A stretch of 64,000 nt of DNA from Amaranthus tricolor (GCF_026212465.1 NC_080049.1:22664872-22728871), one strand, 5' to 3'. Counted from the stretch's first letter, positions 33,976 to 46,790 are shown. Notes: generated from the letters alone by a model not told the origin. Program-made: numbers and translations.

Positions 33976-36319
33976 TTACATAAAACTCTCTTCATTTAGA
34001 CAAAATGTAAGACAACAAGCCAATAGCCAACAAATAAAAATCTAACTGGAATAGCTTTTTTATTTTGACTTAAAATCCATTTACCAAACACTTTTTTGCC
34101 TGTTTGATCAACCAACAAGCCAAAAGCCAAAAGTCAAGTAAAAGCCAAGTCCCAAACACCCTCTAAGCAGAATCATTCATAAGGCTAGTTGTAATGTGCA
34201 ACCGCCTAAAGCCCAACTCATAAAAGGGCCCAAATTGAATTAATCTTTATTATTAAAAATTAATATTTGCATAAATAGCATTTACAATGGATCAAATTTG
34301 CAGTGTTAGATTTCTTAGTTAAAGACATTACCATTGAACTATATGAAATTTTTTATCAACATAAGTTCTTTAGATAAATATTAGTCATCACTTTTTTGCG
34401 TTGGAATTACTGCATAAAAGAAGAATCTGGTAAGAAAATTTGTGAAGCATGCATATACATTCACCTTTTTCTCAAATGTTATCAACAATTTATATTTCCT
34501 TTCTAATTAATTTTCGTTGATTAAGAAATTTTACATCATGTTTTATTTTTATTTTTCATTTATCAGTTCAAACATATATATTCAAATTAAATATTGTTTA
34601 TGATTCATCTCAATGTATATTTTATTAATATGAAATATTTTATATGTTTTAATATGCGCACAATTAAAAATATTAAGAATTAAATTAGTTTATTAGAGCA
34701 AAATACAAATGTAGCAAATAATTAAATATGGAGAAAGTATATTGTTTGTAATTAAATTAAAAGACCTATTTATGTGGTAATAAATTTAAAGATTCTTGTA
34801 AATAGGGTCAAAGTAAAATTATAAGATAGAACAAAGAATTTTGCGCTTTTATTTATTAGAAGTTGTCAAAAATATCAATTTAATATGTCGATATTATAAT
34901 TATCATCATCCCACTAAATTTCGCTCATTTAATTTAATAAGTAAAATATATAAGAATTTCAAGTGCAGTTAAATAAAAAATCTCAATTCTTTAATTATAT
35001 TTCTATATCTTATTATTATATAATTTTTAAATTTGTATCTTTGTTTCCATAAGCTTTTATGAGAAAGGTGTAGTAAAATAGAGAGTACTATGCAACAGAT
35101 ATAAATAATGAGCCGTGAGGCCGTGACCCTTTCCACTATTCCATTCTAAAAGCCATAGGGTGTTTAGCACAAATAATTTATACCAAGTTTTGTACGTGAG
35201 AATTTCAATTTCACCATGACACAAACTAAATTGTAATACTTTAAAATTGTAATAGGTCACTTAAAGATTATAAGGGATTACTCTAAGACTATAAAATTAC
35301 AAATAATTTATAGAAATTCTTACTTGGGCAGGAATATATATGGGAGTAGGCAAGGAGTGTCGCCCCTAAGGCCCATTATACATGGAGACCTAATTTCAGT
35401 GTAATTCATGAGTTTATAATAGACATTTTTAGAAAGAAGTCATGTCTGAGAGAGGAGGAAAAAGACGAATCTTGAAAAATAACTTATTTCAATATAAAGA
35501 GATTCGTCTCTATTTTTTTAATTACTTATTAAACATTAGAATCGATTTTCTATTAAGGAGGGACTATATTTACTATTTCGCCTAGAGCCTAAAAAAACGT
35601 TAGAAACAACACAATTATTAAGTTGCATATAAAAGTACATCAAATTCTTTTGATTATCAAACCCTTAATTCATAGCTCAATCTCTATATCTTCATCAATA
35701 TAAAGATAACCATACTTAATCCTAATAAAAACTCTTAAATGTAGTATTATTAACCATTATTATATTGTGATTCTTAGTATAAAGCTTAACATAATAAGTA
35801 TGCAACAGCCAACAATACATTTTAAATACTACATTCATATTTGAATAGCTACACTTCTATATCTCTTTTATGTGAACTTTTGAACAGCTATTGTAAAGAA
35901 TTAAAAGATAGTTATGAATAAGAAAATAATTCAAGATTCACTACTTCAAAAATATTTTATAAATAGTGGATTATAAAATATCAAGTATGAATATTCAAAA
36001 TAAGTCACTATCAATTAAACATCATAATTTTACCGATATTGTAGTCTCTTAGTATTACACCAAAAATTTTTACGAGATATAATATTTTGAAAACGTAGAA
36101 AAATTCAATTTATAATTTAATGCATAAATTTTACTCAAATTGAAATTTGATTATAATTATATATTTTAATTAAAATTAAACTTAGAAAATAGGTTCAAAT
36201 TAAAATGAAATTTTAAAAGATTAAATTTCACTTAACTTTAAATTATGTTTTAAAACTCATGAGCTGTTACTTTCTATAGTTAATAAGATACCTTTATTTA
36301 ACATTTTATAAAAAAATGA
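33976..36319. other. Intergenic DNA with decayed repeats
   Basis: No gene seen. At 34010-34170 words such as CAACAAGCCAAAAGCC and CCCAAACACCCTCT suggest a decayed hAT-type MITE. At 35230-35310 there is a partial family B copy. The minus-strand 67-aa frame at 35057-35260 has no recognisable domain. Confidence 0.4.
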
Positions 36320-36324
36320 AAGAA

Positions 36325-36520
36325 CTTCTCTAGCACAGTGGAAAGTGATGTGCAGTATCAAACATTTGGTCAAGCGTTCAAATCCTCCAAGAATCATATA
36401 TTCCAGAATATTTTTTACACATGGAACCCCATGTTCTTAGCTACTTCTGCTTTCAACAATAAGGGGTTTATTATGGTTGTTTTATCGAAAAGAACACAGG
36501 AAAGGAGGGAGACAGCTGCT
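36325..36520 (+). mobile_element. Possible tRNA-derived SINE
   Basis: TAGCACAGTGG (about 36331) resembles a polymerase III A box, and GCGTTCAAATCC (about 36374) resembles a B box, at a spacing typical of tRNA-derived heads. The body runs on to the LTR-like start at 36522. The 62-aa frame inside has no family similarity. The 3' tail and target duplication were not found, so this stays tentative. Confidence 0.35.
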
Positions 36521-36521
36521 A

Positions 36522-37188
36522 TGTAATACCCGTCATTTTACCATTAAGTTTCTTTATGATTATTATATTTATATATATCATATGACAATATTTTATGTTT
36601 TACGACCAGTTGATATTTAGTAAGTGTAGACTAAAGTACACGTCAAATAACATTATGAATATATAACAAATGATAATGTGAAGGGTTATATATAATTAAA
36701 TTTACAACATTAGTAATTTTTTATTATTATTTATTTTTATTAGGATGAAATTAACACTTTAATTAAAATAATAAATTACAAATATCTACAACCAATAGTA
36801 TATAAAAATAATGATATTATATATATAATATTAAAAAAAAAATAATAAAAAATAGAAGTGACAAATAGTCAGAAATTGAAAAGGTTCTTTGCTAGATAAA
36901 TAAAACGGCAATTAATTGCATATGTGTTGATTCTCTTTTTCGGTCTGATCTCGTTTCTATTACAATACGAGTAATTATATCTAACCCTTTTCTATTATGA
37001 ACCCTACTACCAAGTTATTGGAGGTTTTACAAAGTTTATGACGTATATTACGGATGTAATTTTCTTTGATTTCTTTGTGTTTTCACTAAAATGGGAATGA
37101 TTATGATAGTTTTGGTTTTGCAAGCGTTTATATTTTTTAAATAAATATAAAAAATTATGGGTGTTATAATTGATATCAGAGTCAATCT
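36522..37188 (+). mobile_element. Degenerate Ty3-type LTR with primer site
   Basis: It starts TGTAATACCCG and ends ATGGGTGTTATA at about 37167, near-inverted ends of a kind common in plant Ty3 LTRs. Directly after comes TGATATCAGAGTCAATC, a decayed form of the tRNA-Met primer site TGGTATCAGAG. No clear gag follows, so this is a remnant. Confidence 0.55.
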
Positions 37189-38929
37189 GCGACCGTGACT
37201 AATTTAAAGGGTTAGTTTATCTAGTAGGTGAAAAGATCTTGCAGACTAGTGAAGTGGTTTATTGAGGATATAGAAACTTTAAATTTTGAGTTTGAGGTAA
37301 ATTTATTGCTTAATTGGTGGACATATACTTCGTTTTATTGTTTAGGTGTATTATATAATATAATTTGAGATACATGTTTACATATAATTTGAGGTAGATG
37401 TCGAAAGAAGAGGAAGATAAGAGTTTGAAAAGGTATTATTGGAGAAGATACAAAATAATGTTGGTGTATTGAAATTATCTGATTTTTGAGCAAGAAAGAA
37501 ATAATAAACAAAAATAAATAAAATAAAATAAAGAAAAGGAGAAGAAAAAATGGAAATAAAAAGGTGAAGGAATAAAATTTCATTTTACTCTCACACTTAA
37601 GCCAAATTTGTTTTCTCATGTTCTAGTTTAATACTACTTTTTCAATTCAACATATATTTAATCCAAAATAATTTTTGATATTTATTTTCAAATTTTCAAT
37701 TCTAAAATATTTAGTTCCCAAGTGTCATAATTAGGATTAGATTTAAGGTGGATCCAATAGAATTTTCAACATATTTTCATCCCTAAGATTGGACAAGCTT
37801 AAGGCTACTAAAACTCCTAATTGCACGACTAGGATTAGATAAGATATTCTACTTTCTTGGAATTTTTGTAATCCTAGAATTTCTAGTACTACTACTCATA
37901 GGGTTGTAACATGAACACTAAGATTCATAGGTGAATATAAATTAGTCAAAAATGTCAATTGACAATATTAAACTTATGTATAAAATTGGATATCTAAAGA
38001 TATTAGTGTGTCGGTTACCTGATCATGCACAATTTTTTAAAATTTGGAAAGAATACTTACTATTTGCATTTTAATAGACATTTTTAGTTTTCACGAAAGT
38101 GAGAAGATAGATACTCCAAAAGCATTATATGAAGGTGAGCTTTTAACCGGAAAGGCTTCAAGAAGTTGGTCTTTAAAGGCCCCTATATACTCATTGGGGT
38201 TCTCATTTAAAAACATGTTGCAATTTTCAAAACGTTGATGAATGTAATGTTTAATATTATCGATATCATTTCATTTCGATATAGATTTTCCCCAACTAAG
38301 ATGAAAGGAAAGTAGACGTGAACAATAATTCAACCTTAACTTAGAGTAGTTGTTGCTTGAACCACCCACACAAACAAAAAAATAACAAACCCTTAATGAC
38401 TCTTGAAAAATGAGGAATCTTCGCTTCAACCACCAATGATCCACTATTGGTTGGATATATGATTGAAGTGTCAATTATTATCCATATATGAGTTGTTTAA
38501 CAAAAAAAGATGATAATATGTAATTTATAAACTTGAGGAGTAATTCCTACTACAATCAATTAATTTTTAGTTATGAACCTCCTTAAGACTTATAAGTGAG
38601 TTACTTTTTTTCCTCCAGGTTGAATTGCACATACCCATTTCTTAAAGTCTAAATATAAAAATTATACAAGGAGTATATCCAAAATGTTGATTCACTCAAG
38701 CCATGCCTCTATTCATTGTATAAATATAGCACTTTAAAGTTGGTTCAAACAAAAGGAATAAAGTAAGGCCACCATTTGTCATACATAAAAAAATTAAAAA
38801 TCTAAGATCAAAACATAATACACATATGATTGAAATGGTTTGTCCCACATGGATAAATTAAATATAATGTGCACGCTTTATAAGTCATTAGAGTCTTTTT
38901 ACTCATTACATGCTGGTATTGACAATAAG
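37189..38929. other. Intergenic or decayed retrotransposon interior
   Basis: This could be the ruined interior of the LTR element at 36522, but no gag or pol motif can be read with confidence. The 64-aa frame at 38044 and the minus-strand frames at 37335 and 38271 are not recognised. Confidence 0.35.
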
Positions 38930-39690
38930 CCCAATCCAATTTAACATGGTATCATAGTAGGTTAATTCATAGAACAAATTTTAAATTTTTTTTTTCTTTG
39001 ATTATTAGATTTACAGCATGTGACAATAGTTGAGCAAACTTCTAGCAAAGATATTGATGATTCTTCTCCATATTACCTACATCTTGCATCATGTTGCCAA
39101 TGGTCTTGCATGGTAAAAACTACAATAAATGTGCTCAATCGGTCCTTAATGCCCTTAAGGCAAATAACACACTTAGGTTTATTGATGGCGCGATTCAGAC
39201 ACCTAAATCCACTGAATCTACTATGTATACTTCATGGATACAGGTGAATTCTAAGCTCGAGGCATGGATACATAATACACTTGACGCAGCCGTTTGTTCT
39301 TCTCTATTCCTAAAACTAATAATGTGAAGGATATAGGGGACGATGTTCAATCTCGTTTCTCAACTAGAAATGGTCTTAGGATTCATGAACTAACAAATCA
39401 ATTGACTCACCTTGAACAAGGAGGCAATACGATGGTTGATTACTATGGAAGATTGTAGATGATATGAGATGAATTAGCAAGCTATACTTCTCTTGGTTGT
39501 ATTTGTGCTTGCAAGTGTGGTGAAAAGGATGTTTTAGTGAAAGAAAATGAGGATCAGAAAGTCCAGCAGTTTCTTATTGTTCATGACTTGAGCACATTTG
39601 GTACTCTTCATTGTCAATTATTAATACAAGAGCCTCTTCCCTCATTAAACGTTGTTTTTTCTAAGGCATTAATCAAGGAGAGACCTAAGG
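38930..39690 (+). pseudogene. Ty1/copia gag remnant with primer site
   Basis: TGGTATCATAGTAGGTT (about 38948) is a decayed tRNA-Met primer site. It is followed from about 39040 by a copia gag: DSSPYYLH, NGKNYNKCAQSVLNALKA, STMYTSWIQVNSKLEAW, LTHLEQGGNTMVDYYG and KENEDQKVQQF, read across several frames with stops. It is cut at about 39690 by a family B repeat. Old and inactive. Confidence 0.75.
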
Positions 39691-39870
39691 TACATTTATT
39701 GTCTTAAAGTGTTCACTTAAAGTTTTTAAATTATCACTTTTAATAGTCTTTCACTAATCGATTATAACTGTAAAGTGATTATTTGTAATCTTAAAATTAG
39801 CAACTAAAAAAATAAGTTAATTATATGAGTTCATCTCATAGTGAGACAATCTCATAATACAAGTTTTAAA
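39690..39870. repeat. Family B dispersed repeat
   Basis: Contains AAAGTGTTCACTTAAAG, TAAAGTGATTATTTGTAATC and the terminal CATCTCATAGTGAGACAATCTC shared with 4487-4720 and 33750-33975. It lies between the copia gag remnant and the LINE remnant. Confidence 0.55.
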
Positions 39871-39904
39871 ATTTTGTAAAAGTACATAGCCACTATAGCC
39901 CAAA

Positions 39905-41138
39905 AAAGTCGAGTTTTTCATATGACAAAACTAAAGAGATATGAAGGTTCATTTACCGATTATTAAGGAGTTTAAGGATCTTAGAGTTAGTGATTTAATT
40001 ATAAAGGAGAGAGGAAGGAGAAGGTGGAGCTTAGAGTTATTAGAGCATTTGTTCAATAAGAAAGATATGGATTTAATCACTACAATTCCTTTGGAGAATA
40101 ATTCTATAAGTGATCAACTAATTTGGGGTTTCACTACTAATGGATTATATACAGTCAAATTGGGGTATTGGGTAGCTATGTAGTTAAGGAATGATGAATG
40201 GAGAAGCAATTTTATTGATGATGATATTTGGAGAAGAATTTGGAACTTGGAAGTTCTAGGAGTAGTTCGTGATTTTGCTTGGAGGGGTAGTAGGGATATG
40301 GTTCCTACAAAAGATGTTATTAAGAAAAGAATTATTTTAAATACAGATTGTTGTGAGCTTTGTTCCAATGAAACAGAAAATATACTTCATGTAATTAGAG
40401 ATTGTGTGTTTGCTAAAGAGGCTTGGGCTTATAGAAAATTCTAGCTGCTTTGTATGTTAGTTTTGCTTGGCACCTTTGGAATGCTAGAAATGATAGAATT
40501 TGGGATCATAATTCAGTGGATGTGAAGTATATTTTTTCACAGGTACAAATTTAAATTCAAGAATGGTGGTTTGTTAATGAAAATACAACGCATCTAAAAA
40601 GTCATGTGATGTGAAAGCTATTTCTTGGAATGCTCCGGGTCCAAATAAGTAGAAGTTTAATGTAGATGCAACAAGCATTAAGGAAACTAATATGTTTGGT
40701 TGGAATGGTATCCTCATAAATCATATGGGTAAAGTGCAATCAACAAAATCAGATTTTCATATTGGAGGTGGAGATTCAAACATTTTAGAAGAAAAAGCTT
40801 TGGAATTTGCAATGAGATGGGCTATTGATAATTGAGTGAAATATGTATGCTTTGAGCTAGACGCGTAAAGAGTTGTTCAGGTTATGAAAAATTCTAAAAC
40901 TAATATTTTTGAGTTTGAAGTTATTATCAATCGTTGTAAAAATCTTATTAATTATTTTACATGTAGTACATTTTCTTTTGTTTCTAGAAACTGTAACAAA
41001 GCAACACATATACTTGCTGGCAGGTTCATTTATTTTGATTCTTGCAAGATATAGATGAAAAATTATCTTTTTTCATCCAATCAATTATTTTAAGTGAAAT
41101 AAAAAAGTAGTTTCCTTTTATCTTTAAAAAAAAAAAAA
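39905..41138 (+). pseudogene. 5'-truncated L1-type LINE, 3' end with poly(A)
   Basis: Reads the C-terminal part of a plant L1 ORF2: DLITTIPLENNSISDQLIW and TNGLYTVKLGYWVA, then the zf-RVT region (WRRIWNLEVLGVVRDFAWR, CCELCSNETENILHVIRDC). An RNase H tail follows (FNVDAT, EEKALEFAMRWAID, SRNCNKATHIL). Several stops break it. It ends in a run of A at 41126-41138, the usual LINE tail. The shared word AGCCCAAA before (about 39896) and after (about 41147) might be a target duplication, but it is short. It ends only about 60-100 bp before the probable leader exon of the OTU gene. Confidence 0.85.
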
Positions 41139-41199
41139 CTTTCAAGCCCAAATATACTTGAAGATTCAAAACCCAAATTATGACGTAAAAAACATTGAC

Positions 41200-41311
41200 C
41201 GTCTAAATCATTTTCCTAATCCACAACACAAGCCCATTTTCTCTCTCCAACTCTATGCCGTCGAAATATCAGATCTCAATCGCCGATTATCTTTTCCGAT
41301 CGCCGTGTAAG
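41200..41311 (+). promoter_or_regulatory. Probable leader exon of the OTU deubiquitinase gene
   Basis: Pyrimidine-rich CATTTTCTCTCTCCAACTC and the relatively GC-rich CGATCGCCGTGTAAG end at a good donor, GGTAGTCT, at 41312. The only well-placed acceptor before the OTU start codon is TGCCTTTGCAG at 48575, giving a leader intron of about 7.26 kb. This is inference from sequence style; the promoter would then overlap the LINE tail. Confidence 0.45.
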
Positions 41312-41979
41312 GTAGTCTTTCAACACTAGATTTTGTCTGTGTATTAAATTTAATCACTTTTCGTTTTCTGTAATCGTAAGTGTTGGATTTTTTATTTGTT
41401 TTATTTACTTTTATTGATTTCCACCTTTCTATTTATTGAATTTTGTATTGAAATTACTGTCGTTTATATCAAAGAATCGATCGAGTATTTAGGTTTGTAA
41501 ATTTGATTTGCTACTTTATTTGATTTTTTACCTGTGGTACCGTAGCTGATAGCTGCGTGTTATTCGTAATTTTTACTTTGTTTGATTAAACTAATGATCA
41601 TATTGGTATTCATTTTTTTTTTCTGAGTTTTTTGATTTGTACTTTCTTACTGATGTTTTTTTTTACTATTACCGTTATTGTTTGGTGGATTTGCATGGAA
41701 TATTTGGTTAAATTGTAGTTGCTATGTCTTTAGAATTTAGTCGATATATAATGCAACTGTAAGTCCATGTGTGTAAATTTTAATTATGTTGAATTCTCAA
41801 AATTGGAAGTAGTGGCCCTAACTGTAAGTGCTTTAAGTGGATAACTATGTTACTTGAGGTTGGTGCATGTATCGGACAGATGCATGAAGTATAGCCCTGG
41901 CTTTGTGAAAATTTCCATCATTTTGCTTAAAATGAAGTGTCTAATACCTTACCAAATAATCGAAGTGTAAGGGATCAAA

Positions 41980-42800
41980 TGTTGGTGTTTCAAGTGAAAT
42001 GAAGAGTCCTATTAACAAAGATTGTATTTTTATTGAGTGAGTTGAGTGCCAAATCAACCAAGTGTGTAGATGATGGCTTGATCACTCAAGCCATTGTACA
42101 AGGTGTTGTAAGCAACACAAGAGGGTGTTCGGTGTGTCATGGTGATGGTGCAACGAAGAACAAGAGTATCGTGCATATGGGTGGCATAGGGCAAGGCAAG
42201 GGGGGCCTTGATCAATGCAAGAGAGTGCACCAAAGGAGCCTTGGATTGTGCCTTGAACAAGGCAAGGCTCAAAGGAAGGTGTGCTCGAACAAGGCAGCAA
42301 GCAACAGAAGGCAGAATGGGGTCTGACCTAGGTGCTCGTTCGAACACTACCTGATCGTTCGAGCGACATTTGTTTTGTGGGCTGTTTGCTTTGGGGATGA
42401 AGTTGCGATTTGTCCTAGGGTTATCCTAAACATACGGATAACTATATATAGCCCAAAAACAGGTTTAGAATAGAAAGAGAGTGAGGCTAGTACAAGAGAG
42501 AAACTAGGGTTTGTGTAAACTATTAGTTATCTTCTTCTATGTTTTAAATTAAGGGTGATATCCATTGTTGAATGGAATCACTATCTTGAGAGCTTGTTCT
42601 CAAGAGTGTGATGTTCATCATTAGTGTATTGTTGATTCATTGATGAAAGTTAACCATTGTTGAGGGAGAGATATCAAAGATACCTCATATACGCTTGTGT
42701 TTGTTGTTCTATTGCTCTTGCTCTGTTTTTCACTCGTCTTCTACACTCTCTTTAGCCATTGTTGGGGTCCAAGCTATTCTCTTTCATCGAGTAATTTAAT
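41980..42800 (+). mobile_element. LTR-like remnant in the OTU leader intron
   Basis: It starts about TGTTGGTGTTTCAAG. Landmarks are CGTTCGAACA .. CGTTCGAGCGA, a TATATATAGCCC box (about 42441), GAGAGAAACTAGGGTTTG, and GAGAGATATCAAAGATACCTC followed by TTGCTCTTGCTCTGTTTTT. The latter part is shared with the LTR remnant at 23459-24450. No internal retrotransposon region follows, so it is likely a solo LTR; the target duplication was not found. The overlapping frames at 42033-42347 on both strands are not genes. Confidence 0.55.
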
Positions 42801-45012
42801 ATATCTCTTTAGTGTTTGAGTAAACTTTATCTTTGATTGATGATAAGTGTTTGCCTTTCAAAAACTGATTTTATATATATTTAAGCTGTGGGCATGGCTT
42901 GTATAGTTTGGTAGATGAGACAGTGGCATATAGTGGTATGGATTTAGATAGAATACTACCGTTGTTGTGGCTGTTATAAAATTGAAATGGACATAAATTA
43001 AAGGGGGCATTGATATACAGGGCAATTTTAATAAGAAATAGAATGTTGACATATGGAGAGCATATGGGATGAACGAGGAGCCAAGGAACACAAGTAGTTG
43101 GTAAAATTAGAAATATTGTGCTGTTGAGAGGAAAATCATGAGGTTTGAATTTCTTCTATTCAAAAAAGATAAAGATTCCTGCTTAATTCTGCTAGAGATT
43201 TGGTGTTGGATTAACTTGGAATAAGATTTTGACTTGAATTCCAATTGTGTGTGTATATATTTATATTTTATTTATTTATCTTTCAAGTGCATATTGTTGG
43301 TGTATAGAGTATGATACAAAGTCAGGACATCCTACTATGAAAGACATTCTGCAATCGAAAATCTGCAACCAACTTTTAGTGTCTAGGACAGTAGGTGAGG
43401 AGATTTCAGCACGTATCTATTTTCATTAAGCTCAATCACACTTTCTGCGGTTTGCTTATCTTTGGTGATCTGCTATTCCCGAATTAATTAGGTGTAGTAT
43501 GTTAATCAGTTTCCTGTCACTGTAGATGTTACATGTACTGAAACATAATTACTTTGTGGGTGACCTTTGGTTTAAAAGATATGTTTGTTCAATCTTGCAG
43601 TATTGTTCGGCTTTGTTGGCTAGATTGAAAGGATTTTTCTGTGTGTATGAAACATGACTATGGAGGAAAATTGGTACTGGCCATTTTGATTTTGTTTAGA
43701 GCTGGTTGTTTCCATGTTTAGTGGTATGTGAGTGTTTTTAACTTTTAAGATGCTAAATGTGAAAATTTAATTTTGCGGGAATTTCTTTATTTGTTTTTTC
43801 AATCATTAAACAAAAGAGCAATAAGGACAAGAAATCCACCTTCTTTTGGGCATGGGGCTGACAAGAAGGATTCATGTGCATAAAGATGAACCCTTGTAGC
43901 AAAATTCAATTGTTGATGTTAAGTAGGATTTTAATATTGGTATGATCGTATAAAGAATATGAGTGATAGGATAATAACACAATTTTACGATATTATGATC
44001 CAAGGATCCGATCCTACAAGGGTAGTCTCAGTCATAAAAAAAATCTTATACTCTAGCTTTTACTTATATATAAATATAAGTTAAATATATATTGTCATTA
44101 CGATTATAGAACTTCATGTTCTTACTAATTAGCTATTCATAAATGATTATAAAAGTATTCTTTTTAATCAATTAAAAGAAAAAGTCAAGTAAGTATTTAT
44201 TTATAACTCAAAACTTTGAAGATGAACTAAAATGAACAAATATAGTTGATAATCAATTGTCCTGTAGTATATCAAAACATATTTGTAGGATCTTACAATT
44301 TATTTTTACCGATTTCGATCCTACCCCTTATCAATCCTGGGTAGGATCCCATTCCAACAACCTTGATATCAAGAGTGATTTGCCTATCAAATCCTCCATA
44401 TGTTTTGAATAAACTCTTTCTTACTCAAACCTCCATTTACTGAAGAGGGCCAAAGTCTTCTATTAAAAAGTTTTCCCATCCCTATGAGGTGGAAGGCAAT
44501 GAAGAGCTTTATTGAAAAAGGATACATTACAAATTTCTTCTAATGTGATTCTTCTTGATCCTTCCATTCATTGTAAGCACATAGTTATTAGCTGATTGAA
44601 AAACTTGCACATTATAGTTTCTCGTGCTGACAATGACTCTTAAGGAATAGCAGAATCTTGGCCACTTACATGTACTAGATGCAAGACTTAAGAGTGCGTG
44701 ATTTAGCAATTTTATTTTTTATATAACCCTCTCTTTTAGGGTTAGCGGAATTGCTTTTAACTAGCTTCTCTTCTTAATTTTTTGATTCTCACCATATAAT
44801 GACTTTTCAATTTATTAACATAAATGGGATCATAATCAACTATTGGAAACCATCCAATATACTTACTAACAGTCATAGGATAAACTATTCCTCATTATCC
44901 ATCCAAGGTCTTAGTTAGTATTCGTGAATCTTGATTTGATAACAAGTTTTTCTATTTTCATCTAAGGTGATCGTTATATATTTTAATTACCAGCTCCTTT
45001 TGAACGATAAAG
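42801..45012 (+). other. OTU leader intron, unassigned part
   Basis: Non-coding. No clear element is recognised; AT-rich with frequent stops. The short frames at 42858 (-), 43247 (+) and 44527 (-) have no recognisable domain. Confidence 0.4.
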
Positions 45013-45406
45013 AATGCCAAGTGCTTTTGCTGTAGGACAATAGGACTAGAGTCACCAGAACAAAGCAAGGTATAAACATCTTTTAAGTTCTCTAGAAGTG
45101 TTTATTCGGTGGAAAATCTAACTCTAAAGGGTATGTAAGTTAAATAGAATGCTCCAAAAGGTTTATAGACTAATTGGATTGACTCTATCAAGTTGAAGTC
45201 CATCATGCAACTTTTTAATAGTTCAAGATTTGATTCTAGCAAATTTTTTATCAAGTAGAGGTTTGCATTGGCCAATGGAGAACACCTTATTTTTTAGAAG
45301 ATAGTTCCTCTTTAGTTATACCATCATAGGAAAGTATAAAGGATAAACTGTTGATATACATCATCTAGCCCACTAAAATGAATGGAACTTGAAACTAGAT
45401 AGAAAA

Positions 45407-45428
45407 TCCCCCCCCCCCCCCCCCCCCC
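45407..45428. repeat. Poly(C) run of 22 bases
   Basis: An uninterrupted run of 22 C in otherwise AT-rich DNA. The paralogous position in the third copy (about 46593-46607) reads C5-T-C7, so the run expanded from a short C-rich tract. Such runs can form G-quadruplex or i-motif structures and are error-prone in sequencing. Confidence 0.9.
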
Positions 45429-45590
45429 AAGAATTAAGGTCTCAAATATTTTTAAACCTTGTCATCTTTGTGCAAGCAATTTGTGAATACTTGCACTTGT
45501 ATTGTGCTAAGTATTTTGCTGTAAGCAACCTGTCAGAAATTTTGGGATAGCATTTGATTTAAGGGCTTATATTGGAAACCATAATAGATA

Positions 45591-46002
45591 AACTATTGGA
45601 ACCTAAAAGAAAGTGATGTGACATGTATTAGAGAGAGGTTATAAATAAGTGTATGAAATTGTAATAAAGTATCCCTTGATTGAATGAAAATCACCTTGGG
45701 TGTTTGGAGTTGCTTACATGAAATTAGTTTGTTTCTTGCTCCTTTTTCAATACTGTCTCCCATTATTTTCCCTTGCTGAAACTTCCCCAATCAATGAGAT
45801 CATCTTCGATCACAGTGAACCCGTCCCACACACAAAGAATCGAGCAACTTGAAAATGAAATTAACACCATACCCATCCGTATCAACTCAGAACTGGACAA
45901 GATTCGGTCTGAGATAACATTAAACAATCTATCCATTCATGACTAAATAATCACTATCAACCAACTAATTGAAATCCTAACCACTCAAGTCGCCCAAATA
46001 GA
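45591..46002 (+). mobile_element. LTR 3' end plus gag start fragment
   Basis: GTTATAAATAAGTG and GTAATAAAGTATCCC look like the TATA/R region of an LTR. Downstream a frame reads IEQLENEINTIPIRINSELD and INQLIEILTTQVAQIE, the coiled N-terminus style of a retrotransposon gag, with one stop. It lies between two copies of the antisense L1 segment, so it probably inserted before or during their multiplication. Confidence 0.4.
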
Positions 46003-46790
46003 AGTGCTTTTGCTGTAGGACTAGACTCACCAGACCAAAGATAAGGTATATACATCTTATAAGTTTCTCTAGTAGTGTTTATTTGGATTAAAATCTAACT
46101 AAAATGGGTATGTAAGTTAAATAGAATGCTTCAAAAGGTTTATAGACTAATTGGATTGACTCTATCAAGCTGAAGTCCATCATGCAACATTTTAGCAGGC
46201 CAAGATTTAATTCTTGCAGATTCTTTATCAAGTAGAGGTTTCCATTGGGCAATCTTTTAAGTTTCTCTAGAAGTGTTTATTTGCAGGAAAATCTAATTCT
46301 AAAAGGTATGTAAGTTAAACAGAATGCTCCAAAAGGTTTATAGACTAATTGGATTGACTCTATTAAGTTGAAGTTCATCATGCAATGTTTTAGCAGGCCA
46401 AGATTTAATTCTAGCAGATTCTTTAACAAGTAGATGTTTTCATTGGGCAGTGGACAACTTCTTGCAGCTCAAGGGAACACCTTAATTTTTAAAGACAGTT
46501 CTTTTTAGTAATACCATCAGCAGAAAGTACAAACTGTTCGTTTATATCATCTACCCAACTAAGTTGAATTGAACTTGAAACTAGAGAGAAAATCCCCCTC
46601 CCCCCCACTCCTGATGAAAACAGCTAAGAATTGAGGCCTGAAATATGTTTAAACCTTATCATCTTTTGCGCAAGCGATTTGTGAATATTTGCACTTGTAT
46701 TGTTCTAGGTTTTTTGTTGTAAGCAACTTGCCAGAAATTTTGGGATAGCATTTGTATTTAAGGGCTTATATTGTTTGGCTTCTATTATTA

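Larger units (their letters stand above)
45013..46790 (-). pseudogene. Antisense L1-type LINE reverse transcriptase fragments, locally multiplied
   Basis: Three partial copies of one segment lie in a row: about 45013-45590, 46003-46253 and 46254-46790. Read on the minus strand they give decayed L1 RT C-terminal blocks: VDDINEQFVLSADGITK, PLSCKKLS, ESARIKSWPAKMLHDGLQL and TFWSILFNLHT. The first and second copies are separated by an LTR/gag-like fragment. All frames are broken. They sit in the probable OTU leader intron, opposite to the gene. Confidence 0.65.

Noticed and set aside
36338..36526. 62-aa frame ending near an LTR start
   Set aside because: Lies over the possible SINE; no similarity recognised and no splice context.
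42033..42347. 97-aa frames on both strands
   Set aside because: Overlapping open frames on both strands inside an LTR-like remnant; no family signature.
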